Below are positions 1 through 13,714 of a stretch of 64,000 nt of DNA, one piece after another. This DNA is from Hyperoodon ampullatus. Taxonomy: Eukaryota; Chordata; Mammalia; Artiodactyla; Ziphiidae. The stretch is taken from NCBI GenBank assembly GCA_949752795.1, contig OX457056.1, forward strand, positions 89,922,942 through 89,986,941, read 5' to 3'. A model generated the notes under the pieces. It had not been told where the DNA came from, ran no database searches, and was given only the letters and a program-made list of their open reading frames with translations. Each line of letters starts with the position of its first letter. Within the stretch, counting starts at the first letter, position 1. A program made the translations under genes and the position numbers.

Positions 1-143
1 ATCCATTTGACAAAGTATGTCACGTTGCTATAAACTCCAGGTCCCAGGACTTTGGAAAAGCAGACAGAGCCCCATGAAGTTAAGCCAAATAATGTCCACT
101 GTCCTCCAGGCCGCTCACAAACCAGAGGCCCACCACTGTCACC
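1..143 (-). CDS. CORIN: CORIN last protease exon (catalytic Ser), cut by window edge
   Basis: Read on the minus strand, the exon opens after a TTACAG acceptor (AG at 145-144) in phase 0 with G-D-S-G-G-P, the nucleophile motif of S1 (trypsin-fold) serine proteases. It continues [19 protein letters not shown] and [15 protein letters not shown], then reaches base 1 inside a codon. The order and residues match the C-terminal part of corin, which cleaves pro-atrial natriuretic peptide at the cell surface of cardiomyocytes. The remaining roughly dozen residues, the stop and the 3' UTR lie outside the window. The NVT sequon corresponds to the glycosylated Asn near the C-terminus of human corin. The frame is open over all 47 complete codons. 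Confidence 0.96.
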
Positions 144-1039
144 CTGTAATGAAGAGCAGTGGATGTTAGTCACTGGTATGTCAGAGACCTCACGGCATCC
201 ATGCTATCCTGAGGGTAAAATAAAGCCAAACCCAGTTTAACCAATATCCTGAAAAATTTCAGCAAAGCTCTCATTGTCAACCTGAGAGCTTTCCACTACA
301 TAAACAGAACTTTCAAATGAACATTTTAAATCTTGATCTTTAAAAGAATAGAAATGACTTGGGAAAGGACTATATTCTTTTTTTCCATGAAATCAGAGGA
401 CTTTTTGTCATTTCCTGCACTTAATGAAAATATATCAAACTTTTTTTTTAATTTAGCATATCAGAACTGAGTCTCATAATTGATTTCATTCTTTAATTTT
501 GATCCATTTTATAAATGTAGAATATACCCAAAATGGAACACTCAAGGATAGTTTTTCCACAAAAAAAGTGCTAGAAAAATAAAATAATTCATTACTTTCA
601 AGATTCTTGCTATGTGAATGAATGCACTAAGACCATTTACTGTATTTAATAGAAAAAAATTAGCATGCTTAAACAAAATACCACATAAGAATTAATTATA
701 GTAAAACATTATTTATTTATAACCTACATTTTATTTCACATGCATAGTAGTGGTTTTCATTCTTGATATTTAAGTTTAGGTGTTGCAGGCGAGTTTTGCT
801 CAGTTTTTTTGTCCACATATAATTAACAGAAAAACGCTATGGCTTTAAAAATGCTAATGTTTGCTATATCTGAAAAGATGAGAATGAGAGATGTATCCTG
901 CATGGCCTCAAAAGAGAAGGATTGATACCCTAGAAAATAAGTAAGTATGTGGACTCATGGCAGAAATTTACAAATACTCGTTGCCCTGCAAGAGTTTCAC
1001 ACTTGGAAGTACATCTATGGTCCTCCCACTTTGTAATGT

Positions 1040-1310
1040 CAGGGAATAGTAGAAATCATGTTTATTGATGCTCTTCTAAACATTTTCCCTGTATTAGTTC
1101 ATTTAATCCTCATGAAATCCCTACAGGTTAATAATAATTATTATTATTATTTACATGTTATTACTTATATAATTATTTAAATATATAATAATTATAACTG
1201 TTATATCTATTTTGGAGATGATAAAACTGAAGCAGTTTTATAACTTGTTCATTAGCAGAGCTAGGAGTTAAACCCAGGCAGTCTGGCACATGACTCCAAC
1301 TTTATAACTA
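1040..1310. repeat. MIR-like SINE relic with AT-rich insert
   Basis: The stretch runs from a low-threshold 'TTAATCCTCATGAAATCC' motif to 'GAGCTAGGAGTTAAACCCAGG', the core of antisense MIR/L2-type relics. It is split by a TAA/ATT-rich patch at about 1131-1195. Family assigned by eye. Confidence 0.45.
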
Positions 1311-1411
1311 CTAGGTTATCTTGTTTCTTAGAAATGCTACTGAATACAACTGCTATTAAAACAAAATTGACTTTATGATTGTGCTGTATGCTTCTGTAGA
1401 AGTGGTGATCT

Positions 1412-4400
1412 GTTTTTTTAACTGACGTTTAGTTGACTTAGAATATTATGTTAGTTTCAGGTGTACAGCAAAGTGATTCAGTTACATATTTCTTCAGGTT
1501 ATTTTCCATTATAGGTAATACAAGATATTGAATATAGTTCCCTGCACTATACAGTAAATCCTTGTTGCTTATCTACTTTATGTATAGTAGTTTGTTAGTG
1601 CCATACTCCTAATTTATCCTTTCCCCCCTCCCTTTCCCCTTTGTTAACTATAAGTATGTTTTCTATGTCTGTGAGTCTGTTTCTATTTATATGTAGATCC
1701 ATTTGTATTATTTTTTAGATTTCACATGTAAGTGATATAGTATTTGTTTTTCTTGGACCTCACTAAGTATACTATTCTCTAGGTCCATCCATGTTGCTGC
1801 AAATGGAATTATTTCTTTTTTTGGCTGAGTAATATTCCATTGTACCACATTTTCTTAAGCCAATCAGGTGTTGGTGGGCACTGGGGTTGTTTCCATGTCT
1901 TAGTTATTGTAAATAGTGCTGCTATGAACAATGGGGTGCATATATCTTTTCGAATTAGAGTTTTCATCTTTTCCAGATATATGCCCAGGAGAGGGATTGC
2001 TGGATCATATGGTAACTCTATTTTTAGTTTCTTAAGGAACCTCTGTACTGTTTTCTATACTGGCTACACCAATTTACATTCCCACCAACAGTGTAGAAGG
2101 GTTCCCTTTTCTCCACACCCTCTCCAGCATTTATTATTTGCAGACTTTTTGATGATAGCCAGTCTGACCAGTGTGAGGTGATACATCATTATGGTTTTGA
2201 TTTGTATTTCCCTAATAATTAGCAGTGTTAAGCACGTTCTCATGTGCCTGTTGACCATCTGTATGTCGTTTTTGGAGAAATGTCTATTTAGGTTTTCTGC
2301 CCACTGGGTTGTTTGTTTTTTCAATATTGAATTGTATGAGCTGTTTGTATATTTTGGATATTAACCCCTTGTCAGTCACATCATTTGCAATTATTTCCTC
2401 CCATTCTGTAGGTTGTTTTTTTGTTTTGTTGATGGTTTCCTTTGAGGTGGAAAAGCTTTAAGTTTGATTTGCTCCCATTTGTTTATTTTTGCTTTTATTT
2501 CTTTTGCCTTGGGAGACTGATCTAAGAAAATCTTGCTACAATGTATAGCAGAGAATGTTTTGTCTATGTAATCTTCTACGAGTTTTATGGTATGTCTTAA
2601 CATTTAGTCCTTTAAACCACTTTGAATTTATTTTTCTATAAGGTATGATTTACATGTAGCTGTCCAGCTTTCCCAACACCACTTTTTGAAGAGATTGTCT
2701 TTTCTGCATTGTATTCTTGCCTCCTTTGTCATAGATTAATTGACCATAAGTGTTTGGGTTTATTTCTGGCCTCTCTATCCTGTTCCATTGATCCATAGGT
2801 CTGTCTTTGTGCCAATACCAAGCTATTTTGATTACTGTAACTTTGTAGTATAGTCTGAAGTCTGGAAGGGTTATGCCTCCAAGCTTTTTTCTTTTTCCTC
2901 AGGACTGCTTTGGCAATTCTGGGTCTTTTGTGGTTCCACATAAATTTTAGGTTTACTTGTTCTAGTTATGTGAAAAAAATGTCATGGTATTTTGACAGGG
3001 ATTGCATTAAATCTGTAGATTGCTTTGGGTAGTATGGCCAGTTTAATAATACTAATTCTTCCAATCCAAGAGCATGGGATATCTTTCCATTTCCTTGAAT
3101 CACCTTCAGTTGCCTTTACAATGTTTTACAGTTTTTAGTATAAAGGTCTTTTACCTCATTAGTTAAGTTTATTCCTGGGTATTTTTTATGTGATTTTAAA
3201 AAGGATTTTTAAATTTTCTTTCTGATATTTCATAGTGTAAAGAAATGCAACAGATTTCTGTATATTAATCTTGTATTCTGCTACATTGCTGAATTCATTT
3301 ATTAGTTCTAATAATTTTTGTGTGGAGACTTTAGGATTCTCTATATAGAGTTTGAGAAGGATAGGTATAAGTTTTTCTTTGTATGTTTGGTAGAATTCCC
3401 CAGTGAAGCCATCAGGTCCTGGACTTTTGTTTTCAGGGAGTTTTGTTTTCTTTTACAGATTCTATTTCACTTACAGTGCTCAATCTGTTTAAATTATCTA
3501 TTTCTTCTTGATTCCATTTTGGTGGGCTGTGTCTAGAAACTTGTCCATTTCTTTTAGATTGTGCAATTAGTTGGCATATAACTTTTCATAGTATTGTCTT
3601 ATTTTTTTTTTTGTATTTCTGTGGTATTAATTGTTATTCCTCCTCTTTCATTTCTTATTTTGTTTATTTGGATCCTCTGTTTTCTTCTTGGTGGGCCTGG
3701 CTAGAAGTTTGTTGAGTTTTATCTTTTAAAAAAACCTGGTTTTGATTTTATTGATCTTTTCTATTGTTTTCTTAATCTCTAATTTATTTCCTCTGTAATC
3801 TTTATTATTTCCTTCCTTCTGCTGTGAGGGTTTTTTTGTTCTTATTTTTCTAATTCATTTAGCTAGTAGGTTAGGTTGTTTGAGATTTTTCTTATCTCTT
3901 GAGGAAGGCCTTATTGCTATGAACTTCCCTATTAGAACTGTTTTTGCTGCATCCCATAGATTTTGTAAGGTTTTGTTCTCATTTTCCGATTGCTTATTTG
4001 ATTTCATCATTGATCCATTGGTTTTTTTAGTGGCATGTTGTTTAGTCTCCATGTATTCACTCTTTTCCTGTTTTTCTTTCTCTGGTAGTTTCATACCATT
4101 GTGGTCAGGAAAAATGCTTGAAATGATTTCTAAATTTGTTGAGGCTTGTTTCATGACCTAGTATGTGGTCTATCCTGGAGAATGTTCCATGTGTGCTTGA
4201 AAACAAGTACAACTGGTCTGTTGTGTCATTTAGGACCTCTGTTGCCTTACTGATTTTCTGTCTGGATGATCTGTCCATTGATGTCACTGGGGTGTTAAAA
4301 TCTCCTACTATTATTGTATTCCAGTCACTTTCTCCCTTTATGTCTATTAGTATTTCTTTTACATATTTAGGTGCTCCTATATTGGGTGCATATATGTTAA

Positions 4401-4693
4401 TCAGTATAATAGCCTCTTTTAGTATTGATCCCTTTATCATATGATACACTTCTTTGTCTTTCTTTATGGCCTTTGTTTTAAAGTCTATTTTGTCTGATAT
4501 GAGTATTTCTACCCTGGCTTTCTTATTGTTTCCATTTTCATGAAATATTTTTTCCATCCCCTCACTTTCGGTCTGTGTTTGTCTTTCATCCTAAAGTGAG
4601 ACATTTTTAGGCAGCATATTGTAGGTTCATGTTTTTTATTCAATCTTTCACTCTGTCTTTTGATTGGATCATTTACTCCATTGACATTTAAGG
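1412..4693 (-). mobile_element. Older antisense L1, 3' part (3' UTR and ORF2)
   Basis: On the minus strand this reads as L1 from the EN start of ORF2 (complement of TTACCTTAAATGTCAATGGA at about 4677-4696) to the 3' UTR near 1412. Decayed ORF2 pieces are visible on the minus strand, for example DKIDFKTKAIKKDKEVYHM and GDFNTPVTSMDRSSRQKIS near 4105-4557. Multiple stops and shifts make it dead. It is broken at about 4694-4705 by a younger L1 in the opposite orientation and resumes at about 11644. Confidence 0.85.
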
Positions 4694-4705
4694 TAATAAT
4701 TGACA

Positions 4706-7700
4706 CGGGAGGAGACAAGATGGTGGAGTAGAAGAAATTGAGCTCACCTCCTCTCACAAAAACACCAAAATCACAACCACTGAACAACCATCGACAGAAA
4801 AGACTGGAACCTAGCAAAGAAGATATTCTACATCCAAAGAAGAAGCCACAACAAGATGGTAGGAGGAGAACATTTGCAATAAAATCAAATCCCATACGCA
4901 CTGGGTGGGTGACCCAAAAACTGGAAAATAATTATATCACAGAGGTTCTCCCACAGGAGTGAGAGTTCTGAGCCCCACGTCAGGCTCCCCAGCCTGGGGA
5001 TCTGGCATCAGGAGGAGGAGAGCCCAGAGCACTTGGCTTTGAAGGCCAGCAGTGCATGAGAAGGCCTTCAAAGTGCAGGAGCTCCACAGGACTGGGGTAA
5101 AAAGAGACTCCACTCTTGGAGGGCACACACAAGATTTCATGTGCACTGGGATCCAGGGCAAAGAAGTGACTCCATAAGAGCCTGGGCCAGACCTACCTGT
5201 GTATCTTGGAGGGTCTCCTGGGGAAGTGGGGGTCAGCTGTGGCTCACTGGGGGCAGAGGCCCCAGGGAGTACTCATTGGCATGAGCTCTCCTGGAGGTCA
5301 ACATTTTGGCACTGAAACCTGCCCCCCTCAACAGCCTGCAAGGTCCAGTGTTGGGATGCCTCAGGCCAAACAACCAACACAGCCCCACTTACAGGCTGCC
5401 TAAAGTCATCCTGAATGCACAGCTGCCTCTAAACATACCTCTTGAAACAGCCCTGCCCACCAGAGGGACAAGAACTAGCTCCATCCACCAGTGTGCAGGC
5501 ACCAGGCCCTCCCACCAGAAAGCCTGCACAAGCCCCTGGACCAACCTCACGCACCAGGGGGCAGACACCAGAAGCAAGAGGAACTACAAACCTGCAGCCT
5601 GAGAAATGAAGGCCACAAACACAGAAAGTTAGACAAGATGGCAGAGAAATATGTTCCAGACCAAGGAACAAGATAATAAAACCCCAGAAGAACAAGTAAG
5701 TGAAGTGGAGATAGGCAATCTGCCTGAAAAAGTATTCGGAGAAATGATAGTAAAGGTGATCCAAGATCTTGGAAAAATAATGGAGGCACAGCCCGAGAAG
5801 ATACAAGAAATGATTAACGGAGATTTAAAGAACAAACAAACAGATGAACAACACAAAAATTGAAATGAAAAATACACTAGAAGGAATCAATAGAATAAAT
5901 GAAGCAGAAGAACAAATAAATGAGCTGGAAGACAGATTGGTGGAAATCATTGCTCCAGAACAGAATAAAGAAAAAAAAAAAATGAAATGAGGACAGTCTA
6001 AGAGACCTCTGAGACAACATTAAATGCACCAACTTTTGCATCATAGGGGTCCCAGAAGAGAGAGAGAAAGGGCCTGAGAAAATATTTGAAGAGATAATAG
6101 CCGAAAACTTCCCTAACATGGGAACGGAAACATGGACTGAAGTCCAGGAAGCACAGAGAGGCCCACACAGGATAAACCCAAGGAGGAACATGCCAAGACA
6201 CATATCAATCAATCAAATTTTCAAAAACTAAAGACAAAGAAAATATTAAAAGCAACAAGTAACATACAAGGAAATCTTCATATAGTTATCAGCTGATTTT
6301 TCAGCAGAAACTGCAGGCCAGAAGGGATTGGCATGATATATTTCAAGTAATGACAGGGAAAAACCAACAACCAAGAATACTCTACCCAGGAAGGCTCTTG
6401 TTCAGATTCGATGGAGTAATCAAAACCTTTACAGACAAGCAACAGCTAAGAGAATTCAGCACCACCAAACCAGCTTTACAACAAAATGCCAACAAACTGC
6501 TAAAGGAACTTCTCTAGGCAGAAAAGAAAAGGCCACAATTAGAAACAAGAAAATTATGAATGGGAAAGCTCACCAGGAAAGGCAAACATACAGTAAAGGT
6601 AGGAAATCATCTCCCTGCAGGTATGATATCAAAACCAGTAATCATGAGAAGAGAATACAAATGTAGGATATTAGAAATGCATATGAAATTAAGAAACCAA
6701 CTTAAATCAATCTTTTATACATGTAGACTGCTAGATCAAAATCTCATGGTTGATTCAAAAGGATACATTCAGCACAATGTTCATTGCAGCAATGTTTACA
6801 ATAGTCAAGACATGAAGCAACCTACATGTCCATCAACAGATGAATGCATAAAGTAGATGTGGTATATCTATACAATAGAATATTACTCAGCCATTAAAAA
6901 GAATGAAATAATGCCATTGGCAGCAACATGGATGGACACTGAGATTATCATACTAAGTGAAGTCAGAGAAAGACAAATATCATATGACATCATTTATGTG
7001 CGGAATCATAGAAAAATGATACAAATGAACTTATTTACAAAACAGAAATAGACTCACAAACTAAGAAAAGAAACTTTTGGTTACTAAAGGGGAAATGTTG
7101 GGGGGGAGGGATAAATTGGAAGTTTGGGATTGACATACACACTACTATATTTAAAATAGATAACTAATGAGAACCTACTGTATAGCACAAGGAACTCTAC
7201 TCAATATTCTGTAATGACCTAAATGGGAAAATAATTTGAAAAAGATTAGATATATGTATGACTGAATCACTTTGCCCTACACCTGAAACTAACATTGTAA
7301 ATCAACTATACTCCAATATAAAATTAAAAGTTTTTTTAAAAACCTCATGGTAACCACAAACCAAAAATCTACAATAGATACACACACAAAAAAAGAAAAA
7401 GCAATCCAAATACAACTCTAAAGATAGTCATCAAATCACAAGAGAACAAAAGAGGGAGGGAAGGAAAAAAAGACCTACAGAAACAAATCATAAACAATTA
7501 AAATGGCAGTAAGAATACATATATTGATAATTACCTTAAATGTAAATGGATTAAATGCTCCAACCAAAAGACACAGACTGGCTGAATGTATACAAAAATG
7601 AGACCTGAATATATGCTGTTGACAAGAGACCCACTTCAGATCTAGGGATAGATACAGAATGAAAGTGAGGGGATGGAAAAAGCTATTCCATGCAAATGGA

Positions 7701-10700
7701 AGTCAAAGCTGGAGTAGCAATAGTCTCATATCAGACAAAATAAAATTTAAAGACTGTTAGAAGAGACAGAAAAGGACACTACAGAATGATCAAGGGATCA
7801 ATCCAAGAAGAAGATATAACAATTATATATGCACCCAACATAGGAGCACCTCAATACATAAGGCAACTGCTAACAGCTGTAAAAGGAGAAATCAACAGTA
7901 CACAATAATAGTGGGAACTTTAACACCCCACTTACATCAATGGACAGATCCTCCAGACAGAAAATCCATAAGGAAACACAGACCTTAAATGACACATTAG
8001 ACCAGGTGGACTTAATTGATATTTAGAGAGCATTCCATCTGAAAGCAGCTGAATACACTTTCTTCTCAAGTGCACATGGAACATTCTCCAGGATAGATCA
8101 CGTGCTGGGCCACAAAGCAAACCTAGGTAAATTTAAGAAAATTGAAATTATATCAAGCATCATTTTTTACCACAACACTCTGAGATTAGATATCAACTAC
8201 AAGAAAAAAAAACTGTAAAAAACACAAACACGTGGAGGCTAAACAATATGTTACTAAACAACCAATGGACCACCGAAGGAATCAAAGAGGAAATCAAAAA
8301 ATACCTAGAGACAAATGAAAATGAAAACACAATGATCCAAAACCTTTGGGATGCAGCAAAAGCAGTTCTAATAGGGAAGTTTATAGCAATACAATCTTAC
8401 CTCAGGAAACAAGAAAATTTTCAAATAAGCAACCTAACCTTACACCTAAAGCAACTAGAGAAAGAGAAAACAAACACAACCTAAAGTTAGTAAAAGGAAA
8501 GAAATCATTAGACCAGAAATAAATGAAATAGAGATGAAGAAAACAACGGAAAAGATCAATGAAACTAAAAGCTGGTTCTTCGAAAAGATAAAATTGATAA
8601 ATATTTAGCTAGACTCATCAAGAAAAAAAAGGTAAGGGGCTTAAATCAAAATTAGAAATGAAAAAGAAGTTACAACAGACACCACAGAAATACAAAGCAT
8701 CCTAAGAGACTACTACAAGCAACTATATGTCAATAAAATGGACAGCCTAGAAGAAATGGAAAAATTCTTAGAAAGGTACAATCCTCCAAGACTGAACCAG
8801 GAAGAAATAGAAAATATGAATAGACCAATCACAAGTACTGATATTGAAACTGTGATGAAAAAACTCCCAACAAACAAAAGCCCAGGACCAGATGGCTTCA
8901 CAGGCAAATTCTATCAAACGTTTAGAGAAGAGTTAACACCTATACTTCTGAAACTATTCCAAAAAACTGCAGAGGAAAGAACACTCCCAAATTCATTCTA
9001 TGAGGCCACCATCACCCTGACACCAAAACCAGACAAAGATACCACAAAAAATAAATAAATAAAAGGAAATTACAGGCCAATATCACTGAACATAGACCCA
9101 AAAATACTCAACCAGAATACCAGCAGACCAAATCCAACAATACATTAAAAGGATCATACACTGTGATCAAGTGGGAATTATCCCAGGAATGCAAGGATTT
9201 CTCAATATCCACAAATCAATCCGTGTGATACACCACAATAACAAATTGAAGAATAAAAACCATATGATCATCTCAGTATGTGCAGAAAAATCTTTTGACA
9301 AAATTCAACACCCATTTATGATAAAAAAAAAAAAAAGCTCTCCAGAAAGTGGGCAGAGAGGGACCATAACTCAACATAATAAAGGCCATATATGACAAGC
9401 CCACAGCTAACATTGTACTCATCAGTGAGATGTTGAAAGTATGTCCTCTAAGATCAGGAACAAGACAAGGATACCTACTCTTGCCATGTTTATTCAACAT
9501 AGTTTTGGAAGTCCTAGCAATGGCAATCAGAGAAGAAAAAGAAATAAAAGGAATCCAAATTGGAAAAGAAAAAGTAAAACCATCACTGTTTGCAGATGCC
9601 ATAATAACTATACATAGAAAATTCTAAAGATGCTACCAGAAAACTACTAGAGCTCATCAATGAATTTGGTAAAGTTTCAGGATACAAAATTAATACACAG
9701 AAATCTGTTGAACTTCTATGCATTATCAACAAAAGATCAAAAAGAGAAATTATGGAAAAATCCCATTTCCCATTGCATCAAAAAGAATAAACTTACCTAA
9801 GGAGACCAAAGACCTCTATTGAGAAAATTATAAGACGATGATGAAAGAAATCGAAGATGACACAAACAGATGGAAAGATACACCATGTTCTTGGCTTGGA
9901 AGAATCAATGCTGTCAAAATGACTAGACTACCCAAGGCAATCTATAGATTCAGTGCAATCCCTATCAAATTACCAATGGCATTTTTCACAGAATTAGAAC
10001 AAAAAAATCTTAAAATTTGTACGGAAACATAAAAGGCCCCATATAGCCAAAGCAATCTTGAGAAAGAAAAACAGAGCTGGAGGAATTAGGCTCCCTCACT
10101 TTAGAATATACTATAAAGCTACAGTAATTAAAACAGTATGGTACTGGCACAACGAAAGACTTATAAATCAATGGAACAGTATAGAAAGCCCAGAAATAAA
10201 CCCACACACCTATGCTCAATTAATATATGACAAAGGAAGCAAGAGTATACAATGGAGAAAAGACAGCCTCTTCAATAAGTGGTGCTGAGAAGACTGGACT
10301 GCTACATGTAAAAGAATGAAATTAGAATATTCTCTAACACCACACACAAAAACTCAAAATGGATTAAAGATCTAAATGTAAGACCAGATACTATAAAACT
10401 CTTACAGGAAAACATAGGCAGAATACTCTCTGACATAAATCACAGCAATATGTTTTTGGATCTACCTCCTAGAGTAATGAATATAAAAACAAAAATAAAC
10501 AAATGAGACCTAATTAAACTTAAAAGCTTTTGCACAGCAAAGGAAACCATCAACCAAACAAAAAGACAACCTACAGAATGGGTAAAAATATTTGCAAATG
10601 ATGCGACCAACAAGGATTAATCTCCAAAATATACAAACAGCTCATGTGGCTCAATATCAGAAAAACAAACACCCCAATCAAAAAAATGGGCAGAAGATCT

Positions 10701-11633
10701 AAATAGACATTTCTCCAAAGAATACATAGAGATGGCCAAAAAGCAGGTGAAAAGATGCTCATTATTACTAATTATTAGAGAAATGCCAATCAAAACTACA
10801 ATGAGGTATCACTACACACTGGCCAGAATGGCCATCATCAAAAAGTCCGTAAGCAATAAATGCTGGAGAGGGTGTGGAGGAAAGGGAACCCTCTTACACT
10901 GTTGGTGGGAAGATAAATTGGTACAACCACTATGGAGAACAGTATGGAGGTTCCTTGAAAAACTGAAAATAGAGCTACCCTATGATCCAGCAATCCCATT
11001 TCTGGGCAAATGTCCAGAGAAAACCATAATTTGAAAAGATACATGCACCCCAATGTTCATTGCTGCACTATTTACAATAGCCAAGACATGGAAGCAACCT
11101 AAATGCCCATCAGCAGAGGAATGGATAAAGGAGATGTGCTACATATATATATAGTGGAATATTACTCAGCCATTAAAAAGAATGAAATAATGTCATTTGC
11201 AGCAACATGGATGGACTAGGAGATTATCATACTAACTGAAGTAAGAGAAAGACAAATATCATATGATATCACCTATATTTGGAACCTAAAAAGATGATAC
11301 AAATGAACTTATTTACAAAACAGAAATAGACCCATAGACTTAGAAAACAAACTTATGGTTACCAAAGAGGAAAGGTCGGGGGGGTGGGGAGTAGATAAAT
11401 TATGAAGTTGGGATTAGCATATACATTAGTATATATATAAAACAGATCATCAACAAGGACCTACCTACTGTATAGCACAGGGAACTTGACTCAATATTCT
11501 ATAATAACCTATACGGGAAAATAATCTGAAAAAGAATGGATATATGAATATGTATAACTGAACCACTGCTGTATACCTGAAACTAATACAACATGGTAAA
11601 TCAACTATACACCAATATAAAATAAAAATTAAA
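4706..11633 (+). mobile_element. Near full-length sense L1, nested inside older L1
   Basis: It starts with an L1 5'-type leader (GGAGGAGACAAGATGGTGGAG at 4709). It shows ORF1 remnants (about 5590-6520, coiled-coil segment around 5651-5960), an inter-ORF segment, then ORF2 remnants from about 7505: endonuclease pieces, RT pieces such as [15 protein letters not shown] (8738-9058), and a C-terminal region to about 11030. The 3' UTR ends at about 11633. ORF2 is broken by many shifts and stops. The RT active-site motif reads F-A-D-A (about 9592-9603) where L1 has F/Y-A-D-D, so a catalytic Asp is lost. Flanks TAATAATTGACA (4694-4705) and TAATTATTGATA (11634-11645) look like a degraded target duplication. 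It is itself interrupted at 6751-7338. Confidence 0.88.
6751..7338 (+). mobile_element. 5'-truncated L1 inserted inside the nested L1
   Basis: This is an L1 3' end (the distal ORF2 codons, including the Y-Y-S-A-I-K-K-N-E segment at 6884-6910, plus the 3' UTR) placed in the inter-ORF region of the host L1. It is bounded by AAAATCTCATGGT (6738-6750) and AAAACCTCATGGT (7339-7351), a 13-bp target-site duplication with one mismatch. The host L1 resumes at once with its inter-ORF sequence. Confidence 0.85.
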
Positions 11634-11643
11634 TAATTATTGA

Positions 11644-12350
11644 TAGGTATGTACTTATTGCCATTTTAAACCTTGTTTTCCAGTTGTTTTTATAGTTCTT
11701 CCTTGTTCATTTCTTCTTTTTGTTTTTCCTTTTGTGGTTTGATTATTTTCTTTTGTAGTATGCTTGAGTTCCTTTCTTTCTGGTTTTTGTGGACCTATTG
11801 TGTGTTTTGATTTCTGATTACTATGGATTTCAAGTATGTTGACCCATTATTATATCTTTAAACTGCTAGTCATACAAATTCAAACACATTCTAAAAGATT
11901 TTTATACTCCACTCTCCCATATTTTGTGATTTTTGATGTTCTATTTTACATCTTCATACTTATTCTTTTGCTGTTCATTGTACTTATAACTGCTTTTACA
12001 AAAAAAATTTTTTTTTTGCTTTTTAATCTATGTACTGGCCTATTTAAGTGATCTTCAATCCTTTTACGTATTTGCTTCTCCTATTGTGATTTTCATTTCC
12101 AATAGATTCTTGCTTCTTTTCTAGAGAAAGAAGAAGACCCTCTTCTTCAATATTTAGAGAAGACCCTTCAATATTTCTTTTAGGGTAGGTTTAGTGTTGC
12201 TCTATTCTTTTAGTTTTTTCTTGTCTGAGAAATTCTTTATCTCTCATTCTATTCTAAATGATAATCTTGCTGGGTAGAGTATCCTAGGTTGAAGGTTTTT
12301 CCCTTTCAGGACCTTGAATATATCATGCCACTTCCTACAAGTGGTGAACA
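11644..12350 (-). mobile_element. Older antisense L1, 5' continuation after nested insertion
   Basis: It resumes the antisense L1 broken at 4693 (GATAGGTATGTACTTATTGC onward) and runs through the region upstream of ORF2 to about 12350. There, antisense L1 phrases such as AATCTTGCTGGGTAGAGTAT give way to unique sequence. The outer boundary is estimated by eye. Confidence 0.7.
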
Positions 12351-13449
12351 TTGCATTCATAACTTACCAATGCTGTAAACCTAACTAATAAGCATAGATT
12401 TTGCAAGAGGCTAAGCTGTTCTGTCTGAAAGCCTAATTGATTTTTAAGCAAAATTTACTGGAAACAATTTTATTAGACATATTCCACAATTTTTTCATCT
12501 CCTCTTATATAAAAGAAATACTAAGATACTGACTTATTTAGGTTGAGCTACTTATTATGCCAGAGAGTGATTAAAATGGGATATTTACAGGTCAGCATCT
12601 CTGCACTTGCAGATCAGAAACTTAGCCACATAATTATTTAGCATCTAATTTTTGCAAGATTCTGTGCTACAGTCTACACAAGTAAAGAGCTACTTTTGTC
12701 CCCAAGGGGCCAAAACTCCACTTGAGTAATGAGAAAAACTTTACATGAAAGCAAAATCTAAGGGCTATAAATAAAGGAGTCTTCAAAGGAACAAGTGATT
12801 ACTTCCAGCTGGAGGGGAACATAGGGTCCCCATAAGAGTGGGTTTTGAGCTAGGCTTAATGAGGCAGGTGGACATTTGTTAGTTGGAAAACAAGAGGTGA
12901 AGAAGCATCAATTCAAAACAAAAGGGGGACACAGCTAAAGGTACAGTTTGTCTGGTTTCTGGTCCTCTTTTCTTCTTCATAATATTGGGCTTTAGGCCAA
13001 AGTTTATGTTTGGTTTCAATACTGAGTTCCATGATTTCTAGACCTTAACAAAGGACCCATGGCTTCCAAGGTGACCTGTTGATGCAATTAAGGAAGGTAA
13101 TGAGAGGTTCTGGTGCATAATCTTGCTCCAGACTTGGTAAAAAGTAGCTTTTGTTTGTTTTGTGTTTTGTTTTCTACCTGGGGTTGTGTTAGCATCTGGT
13201 ATGCATTTAAGATATCCACAGTGCGGAATTCCCACCACTAAAGAAGTTGGCAGGACCTGTTTCCTATTAGACATTACGATATGAACATGCCTATGCCTGT
13301 GGCTGTGTTGGACCTTCATTTCTCTTTTAAAGAATCACCTTCTATCCCCTCCCTTTAGCAGTTACCAAGAGATGAAGAGGAACTAGTTTTTGGTACACGT
13401 CCAGATCATGTTGGCAACAGGGAGAAATGTATTCACATTAATCATTGCT

Positions 13450-13700
13450 TCTAGGATAGTGAAGTGACCAAGCACTTGAATTCTGAAGCCAGGCTGCCTA
13501 CATTCATATCTTCATTCTACCACCTTAATGCTGGGTGATATGGGGTAAATTACTTAACTCTGGTCCCTTGTTTTCTTGATCTGTAAAATAGGAAAAACAC
13601 AGATACTGCCACAAGAGATGACTGTGAGAATTAAGTGAGTTATCAGAAAGTATTTAGAAGAGATCCTGGAACACAGTAAGCACTAACTGGTAGATGTTAA
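13450..13700 (+). repeat. MIR SINE
   Basis: It shows the MIR order: Cys/Leu-tRNA-like head remnants, 'GCTGGGTGATATGGGG' core, 'TTACTTAACTCTGG', 'TCTGTAAAATAGG' and 'TTAAGTGAGTTA'. Ancient, diverged mammal-wide SINE. Confidence 0.75.
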
Positions 13701-13714
13701 CATTCACATTGTTG

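Noticed and set aside
1840..2181. 113-codon open frame and others near 2064-2941 and 3880-4901.
   Set aside because: These are frames across an antisense L1, either decayed ORF2 on the minus strand or its non-coding complement on the plus strand; not genes.
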